This document shows positions 55,747 to 64,000 of a stretch of 64,000 nt of DNA, piece by piece (position 1 is the first letter of the stretch; each line of letters begins with the position of its first letter). Position numbers and translations under genes: made by a program. Location of the stretch: contig CALSRX010000004.1 in NCBI GenBank assembly GCA_943788865.1, positions 62,001 through 126,000 of the forward strand. The letters run 5' to 3'. The notes beneath the pieces are model-generated. The model was not told the origin of the DNA. It was given only the letters and a program-made list of their open reading frames with translations, and ran no database searches. Origin of the DNA: an uncultured Polaribacter sp. GTDB lineage: Bacteria > Bacteroidota > Bacteroidia > Flavobacteriales > Flavobacteriaceae.

Positions 55747-58071
55747 ATGAAGAAAAACTTTTTGTTTTTTTTAGTATTCTTTCCCTTTTTTTTATTTTCT
55801 CAAACAGATTTTAGCAATCGTTGGGAAGATTTCTTTTCTTATAATAATGTTAAAGATTTTATTGTTGTAGATGACAACATGTATGCATTAACAGACAATG
55901 CTGTTTTTGTTTACAACACAAACACTAAAGAAATTCAGAAATTATCGTCAATTAATGGTCTTTCTGGAGAAACTACTTCTGCTATTTACTACAACAGCCT
56001 TCACAAAAGATTGGTTATTGGCTATGAAACAGGGTTGATAGAGGTTTTAGATGATGACGGAACAATTACCATTTCTAAAGACATTGTTAACTTCAATCAA
56101 TCAGGAGAAAAAAGAATCAACCACATTTCAGAATTGAACGACAAATTGTACATTTCTACTCCCTTTGCCATTGTTGTTTATGATATTAACAAATTAGAAT
56201 TTGGAGATACGTACTTTATAGGAGCAAACTCTAGTTCTGTAAAGATTAATCAAACACTAATTGCAGATAACCAACTATACGCAGCAACAGAAAACGGAAT
56301 TTATAAAGCAAGTTTATCCAATGTAAATTTGATAGATTTTAACAATTGGCAACAGTTGTTTTCTGGAGAGTATACTAATATTATTGAGTTTAATACATTT
56401 ATTTATGCATCCATTGGGAGTGATTTAATTAAAATAAACGGTGCAAATTCAACTGTAGAAAAAACATTTACAAACTCGATAAAAAAACTTAAAAACAACA
56501 ATCAAAATTTAATTGTTACAACACAAACAGAGGCACAAATTCTAAACACCAATTTATCTGAAATTTATAAAAGCACACCAACCACAAATTATAATTTTAC
56601 CCTAAATAGCGCATCTACACATAATGGGAATTTACTATTAGCAACAAACGAATTTGGCGTTTTACAAATTCCTGTTTCAGGCAATCAAACTTTCACAGAA
56701 ATTCATCCTAAAGGACCATTATCAAATAGTGTTTTTAATATGGATGCTTTAAATAAAAACATTTGGTTTGTTTATGGTGGATACACCTCTGCATATGTGC
56801 CAACAGGAAATTTAAAAGGCTATAGTCATTATAATGGAACCGTATGGAAAAACACGCTTTTTACAGCCGCTTTCCCTGTACTTGACTTGGTAAATGTAAC
56901 AATAGATCCAACACAAGAAAACAGAGTCTTTTTAAGTTCTTTTGCAGACACAAATTCTGGAAATATTTTATCTGGAGGAGGATTGTTTGAAGTTGTAGAC
57001 GACCAAATTATTAATTTTTATAATTCAAAAAATAGCCCACTTGAAGATTTATTTCCTAGTGATCCAAACAGAATTACAACAAGAGTTAACGGAACCGTAT
57101 TTGATACTCAAGGAAACCTCTGGGTTACAGACGCTCTTGCTTCAAATAAGCTAAAAAAACTATCTTCTGCCGGAGTTTGGAAATCTGTAGATTTAAGAAG
57201 CATACAAACAAATTCTGCGGAAGAAGTGAACTCCGTTATTGTAGACAAAATTAATAGTTTATGGATGGGTACTAGAAGAAACGGAGCTTATGTATACAAC
57301 GAAACGGGTGAAAGAAAAAGAGCGTTGACAACAGAGCCTACAAAAGGCAATTTACCACATGCAAATGTTAGAGCAATTGCAGCAGACGGAAATAATAAAA
57401 TATGGATTGGAACACAATCTGGATTGGTAGTCTTTTATAATGCTAGCGGTCTTTTTGAAGCATCAATTTACGATGCTGAGCCGATTATTATTTTAGATGA
57501 TGGTATTCCCAAAAAATTATTAGGAAATCAAACAATTAATTCAATTGCGGTAGACGGTGCAGACAATAAATGGTTTGGCACCGATAATGGAGGTGTTTTA
57601 TATACAAATCCGAGCGGACAAAAAACGTTGGCTAGTTTTAACAAAGACAATTCTCCTTTACCATCAAACAAAATCTTAAAAATAAGCGTAGATATTACAA
57701 ACGGAAAAGTATATTTTGCAACAGATAAAGGAGTTGTTGCCTACAATAGTAATGTGGCAAGTTTTGGAGAAACCTTAGAAGAGGTGTATGCCTATCCAAA
57801 TCCGGCATTAAAAAATCATCAAACAATTACAATTGATGGAAAAAATGGAAATCATTTACCGAAAGGAACCAATGTAAAAATTTTAGATGTAGCCGGAAAT
57901 TTGGTTTATGAAACCAATGTAGTTGAAGGACAAGAAATTCAAGGAGGAAAAGTGGTTTGGAATAAAACGAATTTAGCGGGAAAAAAAGTAGCTTCAGGTA
58001 TTTATATTGTATTGCTTTCAAATGACGACGCATCTGAAACTACATCTACTAAAATAGCAATCATAAATTAA
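55747..58071 (+). CDS. porZ: PorZ-like type IX secretion protein with beta-propellers and CTD
   Basis: Signal peptide (MKKNFLFFLVFFPFFLFS), then two beta-propeller regions with repeated NxLWMGTRRNG/NKIWIGTQSGLVVF-type blades (about 30-660) and a C-terminal sorting domain opening YPNPALKNHQ and ending VASGIYIVLLSNDD. This layout matches PorZ, a surface component of the type IX secretion attachment complex that is itself exported by the system. I use the ATG at 55747; an earlier TTG would add eight residues before the signal peptide. Its TAA overlaps the recO ATG. Confidence 0.85.
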   Translation: MKKNFLFFLVFFPFFLFSQTDFSNRWEDFFSYNNVKDFIVVDDNMYALTDNAVFVYNTNTKEIQKLSSINGLSGETTSAIYYNSLHKRLVIGYETGLIEVLDDDGTITISKDIVNFNQSGEKRINHISELNDKLYISTPFAIVVYDINKLEFGDTYFIGANSSSVKINQTLIADNQLYAATENGIYKASLSNVNLIDFNNWQQLFSGEYTNIIEFNTFIYASIGSDLIKINGANSTVEKTFTNSIKKLKNNNQNLIVTTQTEAQILNTNLSEIYKSTPTTNYNFTLNSASTHNGNLLLATNEFGVLQIPVSGNQTFTEIHPKGPLSNSVFNMDALNKNIWFVYGGYTSAYVPTGNLKGYSHYNGTVWKNTLFTAAFPVLDLVNVTIDPTQENRVFLSSFADTNSGNILSGGGLFEVVDDQIINFYNSKNSPLEDLFPSDPNRITTRVNGTVFDTQGNLWVTDALASNKLKKLSSAGVWKSVDLRSIQTNSAEEVNSVIVDKINSLWMGTRRNGAYVYNETGERKRALTTEPTKGNLPHANVRAIAADGNNKIWIGTQSGLVVFYNASGLFEASIYDAEPIIILDDGIPKKLLGNQTINSIAVDGADNKWFGTDNGGVLYTNPSGQKTLASFNKDNSPLPSNKILKISVDITNGKVYFATDKGVVAYNSNVASFGETLEEVYAYPNPALKNHQTITIDGKNGNHLPKGTNVKILDVAGNLVYETNVVEGQEIQGGKVVWNKTNLAGKKVASGIYIVLLSNDDASETTSTKIAIIN

Positions 58072-58793
58072 TGGCTTTAATTAAAACAAAAGCAATTGTG
58101 TTAAGTTTCTTAAAATATGGAGACACAAGTTTAATTGTTAGGTGTTTTACCTTAGAAGACGGGTTGAAATCCTATTTGTTAAAAGGAGTTTTAAGCGCAA
58201 AAAAAGGAAAAATAAAAGCAGCGTATTTTCAGCCATTAACACAATTAAACATTGAAGCAAATCACAACAACAAATCAAACTTAAATAGCATTCGAGAAGT
58301 TCATATTGTAAACCCTTATCAGCATATTTATACCAATATTTTTAAGCAAACAATTGTCCTTTTTTTATCAGAAATACTAAGCAGTACAATTCAAGAAGAA
58401 GAATCTAACAAAGGGTTATTTTCTTTTTTAGAAACTTCATTTATTTGGCTAGACACTAATGATAAAACCTCAAATTTTCACCTACTTTTTTTAATAAACT
58501 TAACTAGGTTTTTAGGTTTTTATCCAGACACAAGTAAGATTAACTATCCTTATTTTAATTTAATGGATGGCAACTTTACAGAATCAGCAACCGCAAAAGA
58601 AGTAGCTTTTGGCGAAAATTTAGGTCACTTTAAAAAGCTCTTAGGCACAAATTTTGATAGTGTAGAAACCATCAAGTTTAACCAACAAGAAAGACAACAA
58701 GTATTACAAATAATTATCCGTTATTTTGAATTACATTTGGACGGTTTTAGACCTCCAAAGTCTTTAAAAGTATTAGAAACAGTATTTAACTAA
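58071..58793 (+). CDS. recO: DNA repair protein RecO
   Basis: It starts with KTKAIVLSFLKYGDTSLIVR, the RecO oligonucleotide-binding fold, then VLSAKKGKIKAAYFQPLTQL and a helical domain. RecO loads RecA onto single strands with RecR. 240 residues; the usual zinc cysteines of the C-domain are not visible, as in many Bacteroidota RecO. One-base stop/start overlaps (TAATG) join it to both neighbours. Confidence 0.9.
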   Translation: MALIKTKAIVLSFLKYGDTSLIVRCFTLEDGLKSYLLKGVLSAKKGKIKAAYFQPLTQLNIEANHNNKSNLNSIREVHIVNPYQHIYTNIFKQTIVLFLSEILSSTIQEEESNKGLFSFLETSFIWLDTNDKTSNFHLLFLINLTRFLGFYPDTSKINYPYFNLMDGNFTESATAKEVAFGENLGHFKKLLGTNFDSVETIKFNQQERQQVLQIIIRYFELHLDGFRPPKSLKVLETVFN

Positions 58794-61249
58794 TGAAAAG
58801 AATTTTTACCCTATTAATTGCTTTTTATAGCATTACAAGTTTTGCGCAAAAGATTAAAGTTTTAGATGAAGAAACAGGATTTCCAATAAGTGATGTTGCT
58901 ATTTACAACAAAAGCCTATTAATTTCTACAGTTACAGATAGTAATGGAATCGCAGATCTTTCTGATTTCAATGAAAGAGATATTTTAATCATCTCACATG
59001 TTTCTTATACTACAATTAACACCTCATTTGCCAATTTAAAAAACAGCAAATTTGTTGCAATGATGATTAAAAAAACGGCACAATTAGACGAAATTGTATT
59101 GTCTGTGTTTAAAAAGGCCGAGAAATCTACACGTATCGCAGAACAAACAATTGCAATTACTAAAGAAGATATTTTAAAAGAATCCCCACAAACATCTGCG
59201 GATTTACTTGCGTCTATCCCAGGGATAAAAGTTCAAAAATCTCAATTTGGAGGCGGAAGTCCAGTTTTAAGAGGAATGGAATCTAATAGGGTTTTATTAG
59301 TTGTTGATGGTGTAAGAATGAACAACGCGATTTATAGAAAAGGACATTTACAAAACTCCATAACCATTTCGCCTTCTTTATTAGAACGAACAGAAGTTGT
59401 CTTTGGCCCTTCATCTGTTATTTATGGCTCTGATGCATTGGGTGGTGTAATTCATTATTATACAAAGACACCAAAAACATCAGAAATACCACAAATTAAA
59501 AGTAATTTCTTTTCTCGATTTGGTTCGGTAAATCAAGAAATAACAACCAATCTTTCAGCAGAGCTAAACTTTAAAAAATGGGCCTCTTTTACCAGCTACA
59601 CCCAAAGTTCTTTTGGAGATTTAAAAATGGGAGAAAACAGAAATCATGGATTTAAAGACTGGGGCTTAGTTCCTTTTTTTTCTGAAAATATTGACGCAAA
59701 TTATTTTGCAAACCCAACACCAAATACAAATCCTAGCCTCCAAAAAAACACGGGTTATGAACAAAAAGATTTCTTACAGAAGTTTTATATTCCATTATCA
59801 AACAAAACGGATTTAACCGTTAATCTACAATATTCAACCTCTACAAATATTCCAAGATTTGATCGGTTAACAGAGTTAAAAAAAGGCACCTTAAAATTTG
59901 CTGAATGGTATTATGGACCACAAGAACGGTTTTTAGCCTCTACACAACTTTCCATCAATCCAGAAAAAAAGTGGCTAAATGGGGGAACTATTACGCTATC
60001 ATACCAGAACATTAAAGAATCTAGAGTTCAAAGAAAATTCAACGATTTACAACGATTGTATAGAAATGAACAAGTTGATGTTTATACGCTAAACGGAGAT
60101 TTTTCTGTGCCTTTAACGGCAGAAAAAAACAGAAATTTATCGTACGGATTTGAAATATCGTATAATGATGTAGAATCTATTTCAGATGGAAAGACAATTG
60201 CTGTTTCAAGTAATAAAGTAGTTGGTTTTGTTGGAGATTTTAAAGTGCAATCTCGTTTTCCAGATGGTGGAAGCAGCTATACAAGTTCTGCAATTTATGC
60301 TGATTACAGGCAAGATATTAGCTCAAAATCAACCTTAAATACCGGAATTCGATTAACAAATACAAAGTTAAACGCAAAGTGGATTGATCAAACGTTTATT
60401 GTTTTACCAAAAACAGAAATACAACTTAACAACACCGCATTAACCGCTACAATAGGGTATGTATACAAGCCAACTAAAAACTGGCAAATTAACAGTGTTA
60501 TTTCTTCAGGGTTTCGTTCACCAAATATCGATGATGTTGGAAAAATTAGAGAAAAAAACGGAAATGTAACGATACCAAATATTGATTTAAAGCCAGAATT
60601 TGCATACAACGCAGAAATAGGGATTTTAAAGTTTTTCAACCAAAGAAGATTTAGTTTGGGCTTCAATACCTACTACACACTTTTAGATAATTATATCACG
60701 AGAGAAGCAGATGGCAACACCATTATGTATGATGGAGAATTAGGCAATGTTGTTAAAAACATAAATAAAGACAGAGCTTATATTACGGGGTATACGGCTA
60801 ATTATTTTGGAAGAATAAATCAAAACTGGAAAACGTCAGGATCTATCACATACACAAAAGGAAGAACTTTTGATACAGAAGAACCGATGTCTTCTATTCC
60901 TCCATTGTTTGGAAAATTTGAAATTAGTTACAGAAAAAATAGGTTAGAAATTTCTGCAAATTATAGGTTTAATTCAAAAAAGGATATTAAAAACTATAAT
61001 ATTTCTGAAGGAATTGACAATCATGTTCAAACACCAGTCATTGATCCAAATGCTACCAACGATGTAGATAAATATTATGGAACACCAAGCTGGAAAACCG
61101 TTGGGCTAAATGGAAAATACAATGTAAATCAGAATTTTTGGGTGCAAGGAAAAATCACGAATCTCTTTGATGAGCATTATAAAGAATTTGCATCAGGAGT
61201 ATCAGCTCCTGGAAGAAATTTTTCAGTATCAATTAATGCTACTTTTTAG
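58793..61249 (+). CDS. TonB-dependent receptor
   Basis: This 818-residue outer-membrane receptor has a signal peptide (ending SITSFAQK), a short carboxypeptidase-like beta domain (about 20-95), a plug with LLASIPGIKVQKSQFGGGSP and LLVVDGVRMNNA, and a barrel ending NFSVSINATF. No STN domain or sigma pair is nearby. The plug resembles heme/siderophore-type receptors; substrate unknown. It overlaps recO by one base and its end overlaps the SdpI gene end by 11 bases. Confidence 0.92.
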   Translation: MKRIFTLLIAFYSITSFAQKIKVLDEETGFPISDVAIYNKSLLISTVTDSNGIADLSDFNERDILIISHVSYTTINTSFANLKNSKFVAMMIKKTAQLDEIVLSVFKKAEKSTRIAEQTIAITKEDILKESPQTSADLLASIPGIKVQKSQFGGGSPVLRGMESNRVLLVVDGVRMNNAIYRKGHLQNSITISPSLLERTEVVFGPSSVIYGSDALGGVIHYYTKTPKTSEIPQIKSNFFSRFGSVNQEITTNLSAELNFKKWASFTSYTQSSFGDLKMGENRNHGFKDWGLVPFFSENIDANYFANPTPNTNPSLQKNTGYEQKDFLQKFYIPLSNKTDLTVNLQYSTSTNIPRFDRLTELKKGTLKFAEWYYGPQERFLASTQLSINPEKKWLNGGTITLSYQNIKESRVQRKFNDLQRLYRNEQVDVYTLNGDFSVPLTAEKNRNLSYGFEISYNDVESISDGKTIAVSSNKVVGFVGDFKVQSRFPDGGSSYTSSAIYADYRQDISSKSTLNTGIRLTNTKLNAKWIDQTFIVLPKTEIQLNNTALTATIGYVYKPTKNWQINSVISSGFRSPNIDDVGKIREKNGNVTIPNIDLKPEFAYNAEIGILKFFNQRRFSLGFNTYYTLLDNYITREADGNTIMYDGELGNVVKNINKDRAYITGYTANYFGRINQNWKTSGSITYTKGRTFDTEEPMSSIPPLFGKFEISYRKNRLEISANYRFNSKKDIKNYNISEGIDNHVQTPVIDPNATNDVDKYYGTPSWKTVGLNGKYNVNQNFWVQGKITNLFDEHYKEFASGVSAPGRNFSVSINATF

Positions 61250-61601
61250 AATTTAATTTTTTTCCGTCTTCATCAAAATTTTGTGATAAAACTTGTTCGG
61301 TTTTAATTACAGAAACGGCCAATGTTAATAGCAAAATAACCATTGGCTGCCATGTAATTTCAACGGATAATATAAACACAAAAAACAAGGCGAAAGCAAA
61401 AGAAATTGCCGCATACTTGAGTAAGGTTTTGTTAAAAAAAGCATTGGCAAAATGCCAAATAGTTTCATTTTTCATTGACTTATTGGTTCTATATCCATAA
61501 ATAGAATTAATCTTTTTAGGTGGGAAAAAATAGAATACAAGGCTAAAGAAAAAAAGTAATCCGTTAACCGAAACAACATAAACATAAGGATTCATAAGCA
61601 T
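61239..61601 (-). CDS. SdpI-family membrane protein
   Basis: This 120-residue protein has three hydrophobic spans; IYGYRTNKSMKNETIWHFAN matches the conserved SdpI family loop (Y-G-Y-R-T-x-x-S-M-K-N). SdpI-type proteins give immunity to toxic peptides in Bacillus, but most family members are uncharacterised. Its ATG overlaps the thioesterase TAA by one base (TAATG), so the two are coupled. Confidence 0.88.
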   Translation of the reverse strand: MLMNPYVYVVSVNGLLFFFSLVFYFFPPKKINSIYGYRTNKSMKNETIWHFANAFFNKTLLKYAAISFAFALFFVFILSVEITWQPMVILLLTLAVSVIKTEQVLSQNFDEDGKKLNSKK

Positions 61602-62467
61602 TATTTTTTTATAGGTCTAATCAACCCTTCTTGCGCCACAGAGGCAATCAAATCTCCTTTTCTAGAATAAATATTTCCTCTTGCAAAACCACGAGCGCCA
61701 AATGCATTTGGAGACTCTGTTTTGTACAACATCCAATCATCTAAATCAAACGTTCTAAAAAACCACATAGAATGGTCTAAACTTGCCATTTGTGTATTTC
61801 CATAATTCGCTTTACTTGCGTTTGGATACAACGTTGAATTTAAAATGTTATAATCAGAAATATAAGTAAGAATTTGTTGCTTTACAGCTAAATTCAAATT
61901 TGTTGGATTTCCTTTAACTTTAAACCAAATATCTGAAAAAGGAGGCAAATCTTTTAAGTCTAAAGGATTTACAATAAAGGTTGGTTTAAATTCTATAGGG
62001 CGATCAATCTCTAAAAAAGACTTCATTTTTTTAGGCAAAAAATCTCCAAACTGTACAAGCATATCATCCCAACTTAGCAGTTCTTCAGGTTGTTTTATCT
62101 TTCCCTCTAGTTCTTGTTGATGTTCATGCCCTTTTTCTTGTTTGTGAAAAGAAGCAGATAGTATAAATATTGTTTTGTCTTTCTGTTTAGCCGTAACTCT
62201 TCTTGTAGAAAAACTACCACCGTTTCTCATAATATTTACTTCATAAGTAATAGGCAATTCTAAATCACCAGCCTCTAAAAAATAAGCGTGTAGAGAGTGT
62301 AAAACACGTTCATTGGTAATGCTATTGTTAGCAGCACTTAATGCTTGTGCTAAAACCTGCCCTCCAAAAACATTTGGACTTCCAATGGTTTTACTAATTC
62401 CAATGAACTCGTTTTCTTTCTTTTTTTCTAATGTAAGTACAGCAATTAAATCTTCTATAGAGGTCAT
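61601..62467 (-). CDS. tesB: Acyl-CoA thioesterase II
   Basis: Double hot-dog thioesterase: VFGGQVLAQALSAAN in the first half with catalytic residues, RRVTAKQKDKTIFILSASF and the second-half MASLDHSMWFF (catalytic Asp). 288 residues. It releases fatty acids from CoA. Confidence 0.93.
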   Translation of the reverse strand: MTSIEDLIAVLTLEKKKENEFIGISKTIGSPNVFGGQVLAQALSAANNSITNERVLHSLHAYFLEAGDLELPITYEVNIMRNGGSFSTRRVTAKQKDKTIFILSASFHKQEKGHEHQQELEGKIKQPEELLSWDDMLVQFGDFLPKKMKSFLEIDRPIEFKPTFIVNPLDLKDLPPFSDIWFKVKGNPTNLNLAVKQQILTYISDYNILNSTLYPNASKANYGNTQMASLDHSMWFFRTFDLDDWMLYKTESPNAFGARGFARGNIYSRKGDLIASVAQEGLIRPIKK

Positions 62468-62501
62468 AAATGGAATTCATTTTTTACAAATATAAAGAGA
62501 T

Positions 62502-63680
62502 TTAATGGGTTAAGGTTTTAGATTTAAAAGGTTTTTGCTGTTTAAAAGGTTTGGTTTCAATATAACTTAAGAAATGTTTTATAAATTTATTTGTCAATGT
62601 TTTTTTATGGCGGATATAACAAGTTAAATCTTCTGGAACAGCTCCAATAGACGTTTTAATTTCGCTTGCTGTTCTTCCAAAATTAATCACTTTTAATTCT
62701 TTATCTATAGCTATTTGAACATAATCATATAACATCCGTTGGTAAATAGCCAGTTCTTTATTCAAAGAATAATCAATTCCAACAAAATGCGCATCTAAAG
62801 AAACAGTATTTATTATGCCAGACATAAAGCCAACTATTTTATCATGATACCAATAGGTTTTTAGCACATAATTATCACCCAAATTCCTTTTTAGAGAAAG
62901 ATATGTTTCTACATTAAATTTACCCAAATTAAACTCTGCTTTATCAGAAACCGTTTTATATAATTGGGCAATTTCAGGCAACAATTTTTGAATATTTTCA
63001 ACAGTGCTCTCTTTAACAACCAAAGGAGTACTTAATTTTAACGCCCGATTTGCTTTTATTCGAAATTTGGTTTTCATTGCCCCTAAATAATCACTTAAAC
63101 TTTTCCAATTTGTATCTAAATATAGTGCCATATTTGGTTCTACATTAAACGAATAATAGTTAAGATCATGTAATTCATTACTGACAACTAATGAATCTTT
63201 GATAAAATCTTTGATTAAATAAATAGAAATATCTTTTGCTGGGGGCTGAGAAGAAACTGCCTTTATTAAGTTTTTTATAACCTCTTGTTTGTTTTGATTT
63301 TCTTTGATAAAAACTCCGTGTTCTCCACTCACAAAAACATTACCACAGACTAATAATTTTATAGGCTTTAACTTAGGAAAAAGACCTAATTGCCTTCCAA
63401 AACATTTTAATCGGTGAAAATTTTTGTTTAACGAGCTTTCAATTTGTTCTAAAGGAAAAAGTATAATTTGAATACTTGCAAAAGCGATAGCATGATTTTC
63501 TTTATTAAATAAAACCAGATAAGAAAAGGTAATTTGAGGGTTGTTTTTTTCTAAAGAAATTAGATAATCTGGATGAAAATAGACACTTGCACTACACTGT
63601 AATTCTGTCCAAACTTCTTGTGTAATTTCATTTACAGAAGAGTAAAAAATGGCGCTATTATTATTTTTATAAAAAGTCAA
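62502..63680 (-). CDS. BioF2-like/FemAB-type acyltransferase
   Basis: This 392-residue protein has GNAT fold elements in its C-terminal half: KTKFRIKANRALKLS, then YVLKTYWYHDKIVGFMSG and NFGRTASEIKTSIGA, as in BioF2-like/FemAB-type transferases of lipid or peptidoglycan modification. Acceptor unknown. Thirty-four bases upstream of the tesB start on the same strand. Confidence 0.7.
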   Translation of the reverse strand: MTFYKNNNSAIFYSSVNEITQEVWTELQCSASVYFHPDYLISLEKNNPQITFSYLVLFNKENHAIAFASIQIILFPLEQIESSLNKNFHRLKCFGRQLGLFPKLKPIKLLVCGNVFVSGEHGVFIKENQNKQEVIKNLIKAVSSQPPAKDISIYLIKDFIKDSLVVSNELHDLNYYSFNVEPNMALYLDTNWKSLSDYLGAMKTKFRIKANRALKLSTPLVVKESTVENIQKLLPEIAQLYKTVSDKAEFNLGKFNVETYLSLKRNLGDNYVLKTYWYHDKIVGFMSGIINTVSLDAHFVGIDYSLNKELAIYQRMLYDYVQIAIDKELKVINFGRTASEIKTSIGAVPEDLTCYIRHKKTLTNKFIKHFLSYIETKPFKQQKPFKSKTLTH

Positions 63681-63808
63681 ATTCTTTTCTTAATTTACCT
63701 TCGAAAATACAAAAAGAAAAACAACCTTCTTACACAGCAGAACAAACTTTTTTTAATTTTAAAAAGGTATCGATTTAATTGTATTTTTATAAAACTAAAA
63801 AATAGTAC

Positions 63809-64000
63809 ATGCAACCAGATTTCAATTTTAATTACGCCCACCTTTTTGAAGAGGAATTATTACAAGAAATTCTTTCTATTGGTGAATATAAAAAAGTAAA
63901 AGAAGGCACAGAATTAATTGATATCGGAAGCGATATAGAGTTTATGCCTCTTATTATTACAGGTGCTGTAAAAATTTTAAGAGAAGACGAAAATGGTGAT
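63809..64000 (+). CDS. Crp/Fnr-type transcriptional regulator, 5' part only
   Basis: The first 64 residues run off the right edge. FEEELLQEILSIGEYKKVKE followed by a Gly-x-x-Leu-Ile-Asp-Ile-Gly and MPLIITGAVKILREDENG is the start of a cyclic-nucleotide-binding (CAP_ED) domain, common to Crp/Fnr proteins. The DNA-binding end is outside the window, so ligand and family member are open. Divergent from the BioF2-like gene. Confidence 0.8.
   Translation, partial: MQPDFNFNYAHLFEEELLQEILSIGEYKKVKEGTELIDIGSDIEFMPLIITGAVKILREDENGD

Overview
The window looks like chromosomal DNA from a marine-type Flavobacteriaceae (Bacteroidota). The evidence is low GC throughout, TAnnTTTG (-7) promoter boxes, SusC/FecA-style TonB receptors with carboxypeptidase-like N-domains, a FecI/FecR pair, a PorZ-like type IX secretion protein and DUF4175. 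Genus cannot be fixed by eye; Polaribacter/Tenacibaculum-like relatives are a guess. No rRNA, tRNA, CRISPR array, prophage or intact insertion sequence was seen.

Layout. 1-1.8 kb: the tail of an M13 metallopeptidase, an ABC ATPase without a permease, and a DoxX-like membrane protein. 1.8-9.5 kb: one long minus-strand block carrying a lipid/polyketide locus (type III polyketide synthase, methyltransferase, two flavoproteins, hot-dog dehydratase, ketosynthase, acyl carrier protein, phosphopantetheinyl transferase, GreA/GreB-like protein). 9.6-28 kb: housekeeping genes (dinB, gdhA, pheS, nhaC-like, lysC with an ACT-like partner, gpsA, flippase, dut, recA, a frameshifted pseudouridine synthase, rpiB). 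28.0-28.5 kb: about 520 bases of very AT-rich DNA with DnaA-box-like repeats. 28.5-44 kb: lipid kinase, rnr, tatA, SPFH protein, gltX, the large DUF4175 protein, ybeY, mnmG flanked by parS-like palindromes, methyltransferase. 44-49.2 kb: a repeat lipoprotein divergent from an ECF sigma/FecR/TonB receptor operon. 49.2-64 kb: holB-like, pgk, aldo/keto reductase, trpS, plsC-like, a frameshifted hemolysin III gene, CYTH protein, porZ-like-recO-TonB receptor string, SdpI, tesB, FemAB/BioF2-like protein and the start of a Crp/Fnr regulator.

How the parts fit. The 1.8-9.5 kb locus reads as a self-contained route: an activated carrier protein, a dedicated ketosynthase and dehydratase would build an acyl chain, the type III synthase would extend and cyclise it, and the methyltransferase and flavoprotein would tailor it, in the manner of phenolic-lipid clusters. 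The AT-rich region near 28.3 kb is a candidate replication origin: it holds three TTATCAACA boxes, two TTATTTACA boxes at strict 11-bp spacing, and gene direction switches there (about 71% of coding bases on minus to the left, 68% on plus to the right). Two parS-like sites lie 12-14 kb away around mnmG, which fits an origin-proximal location.

Intergenic spaces carry two families of palindromic repeats. Two genes (26.57 and 54.53 kb) are broken by single-base deletions.
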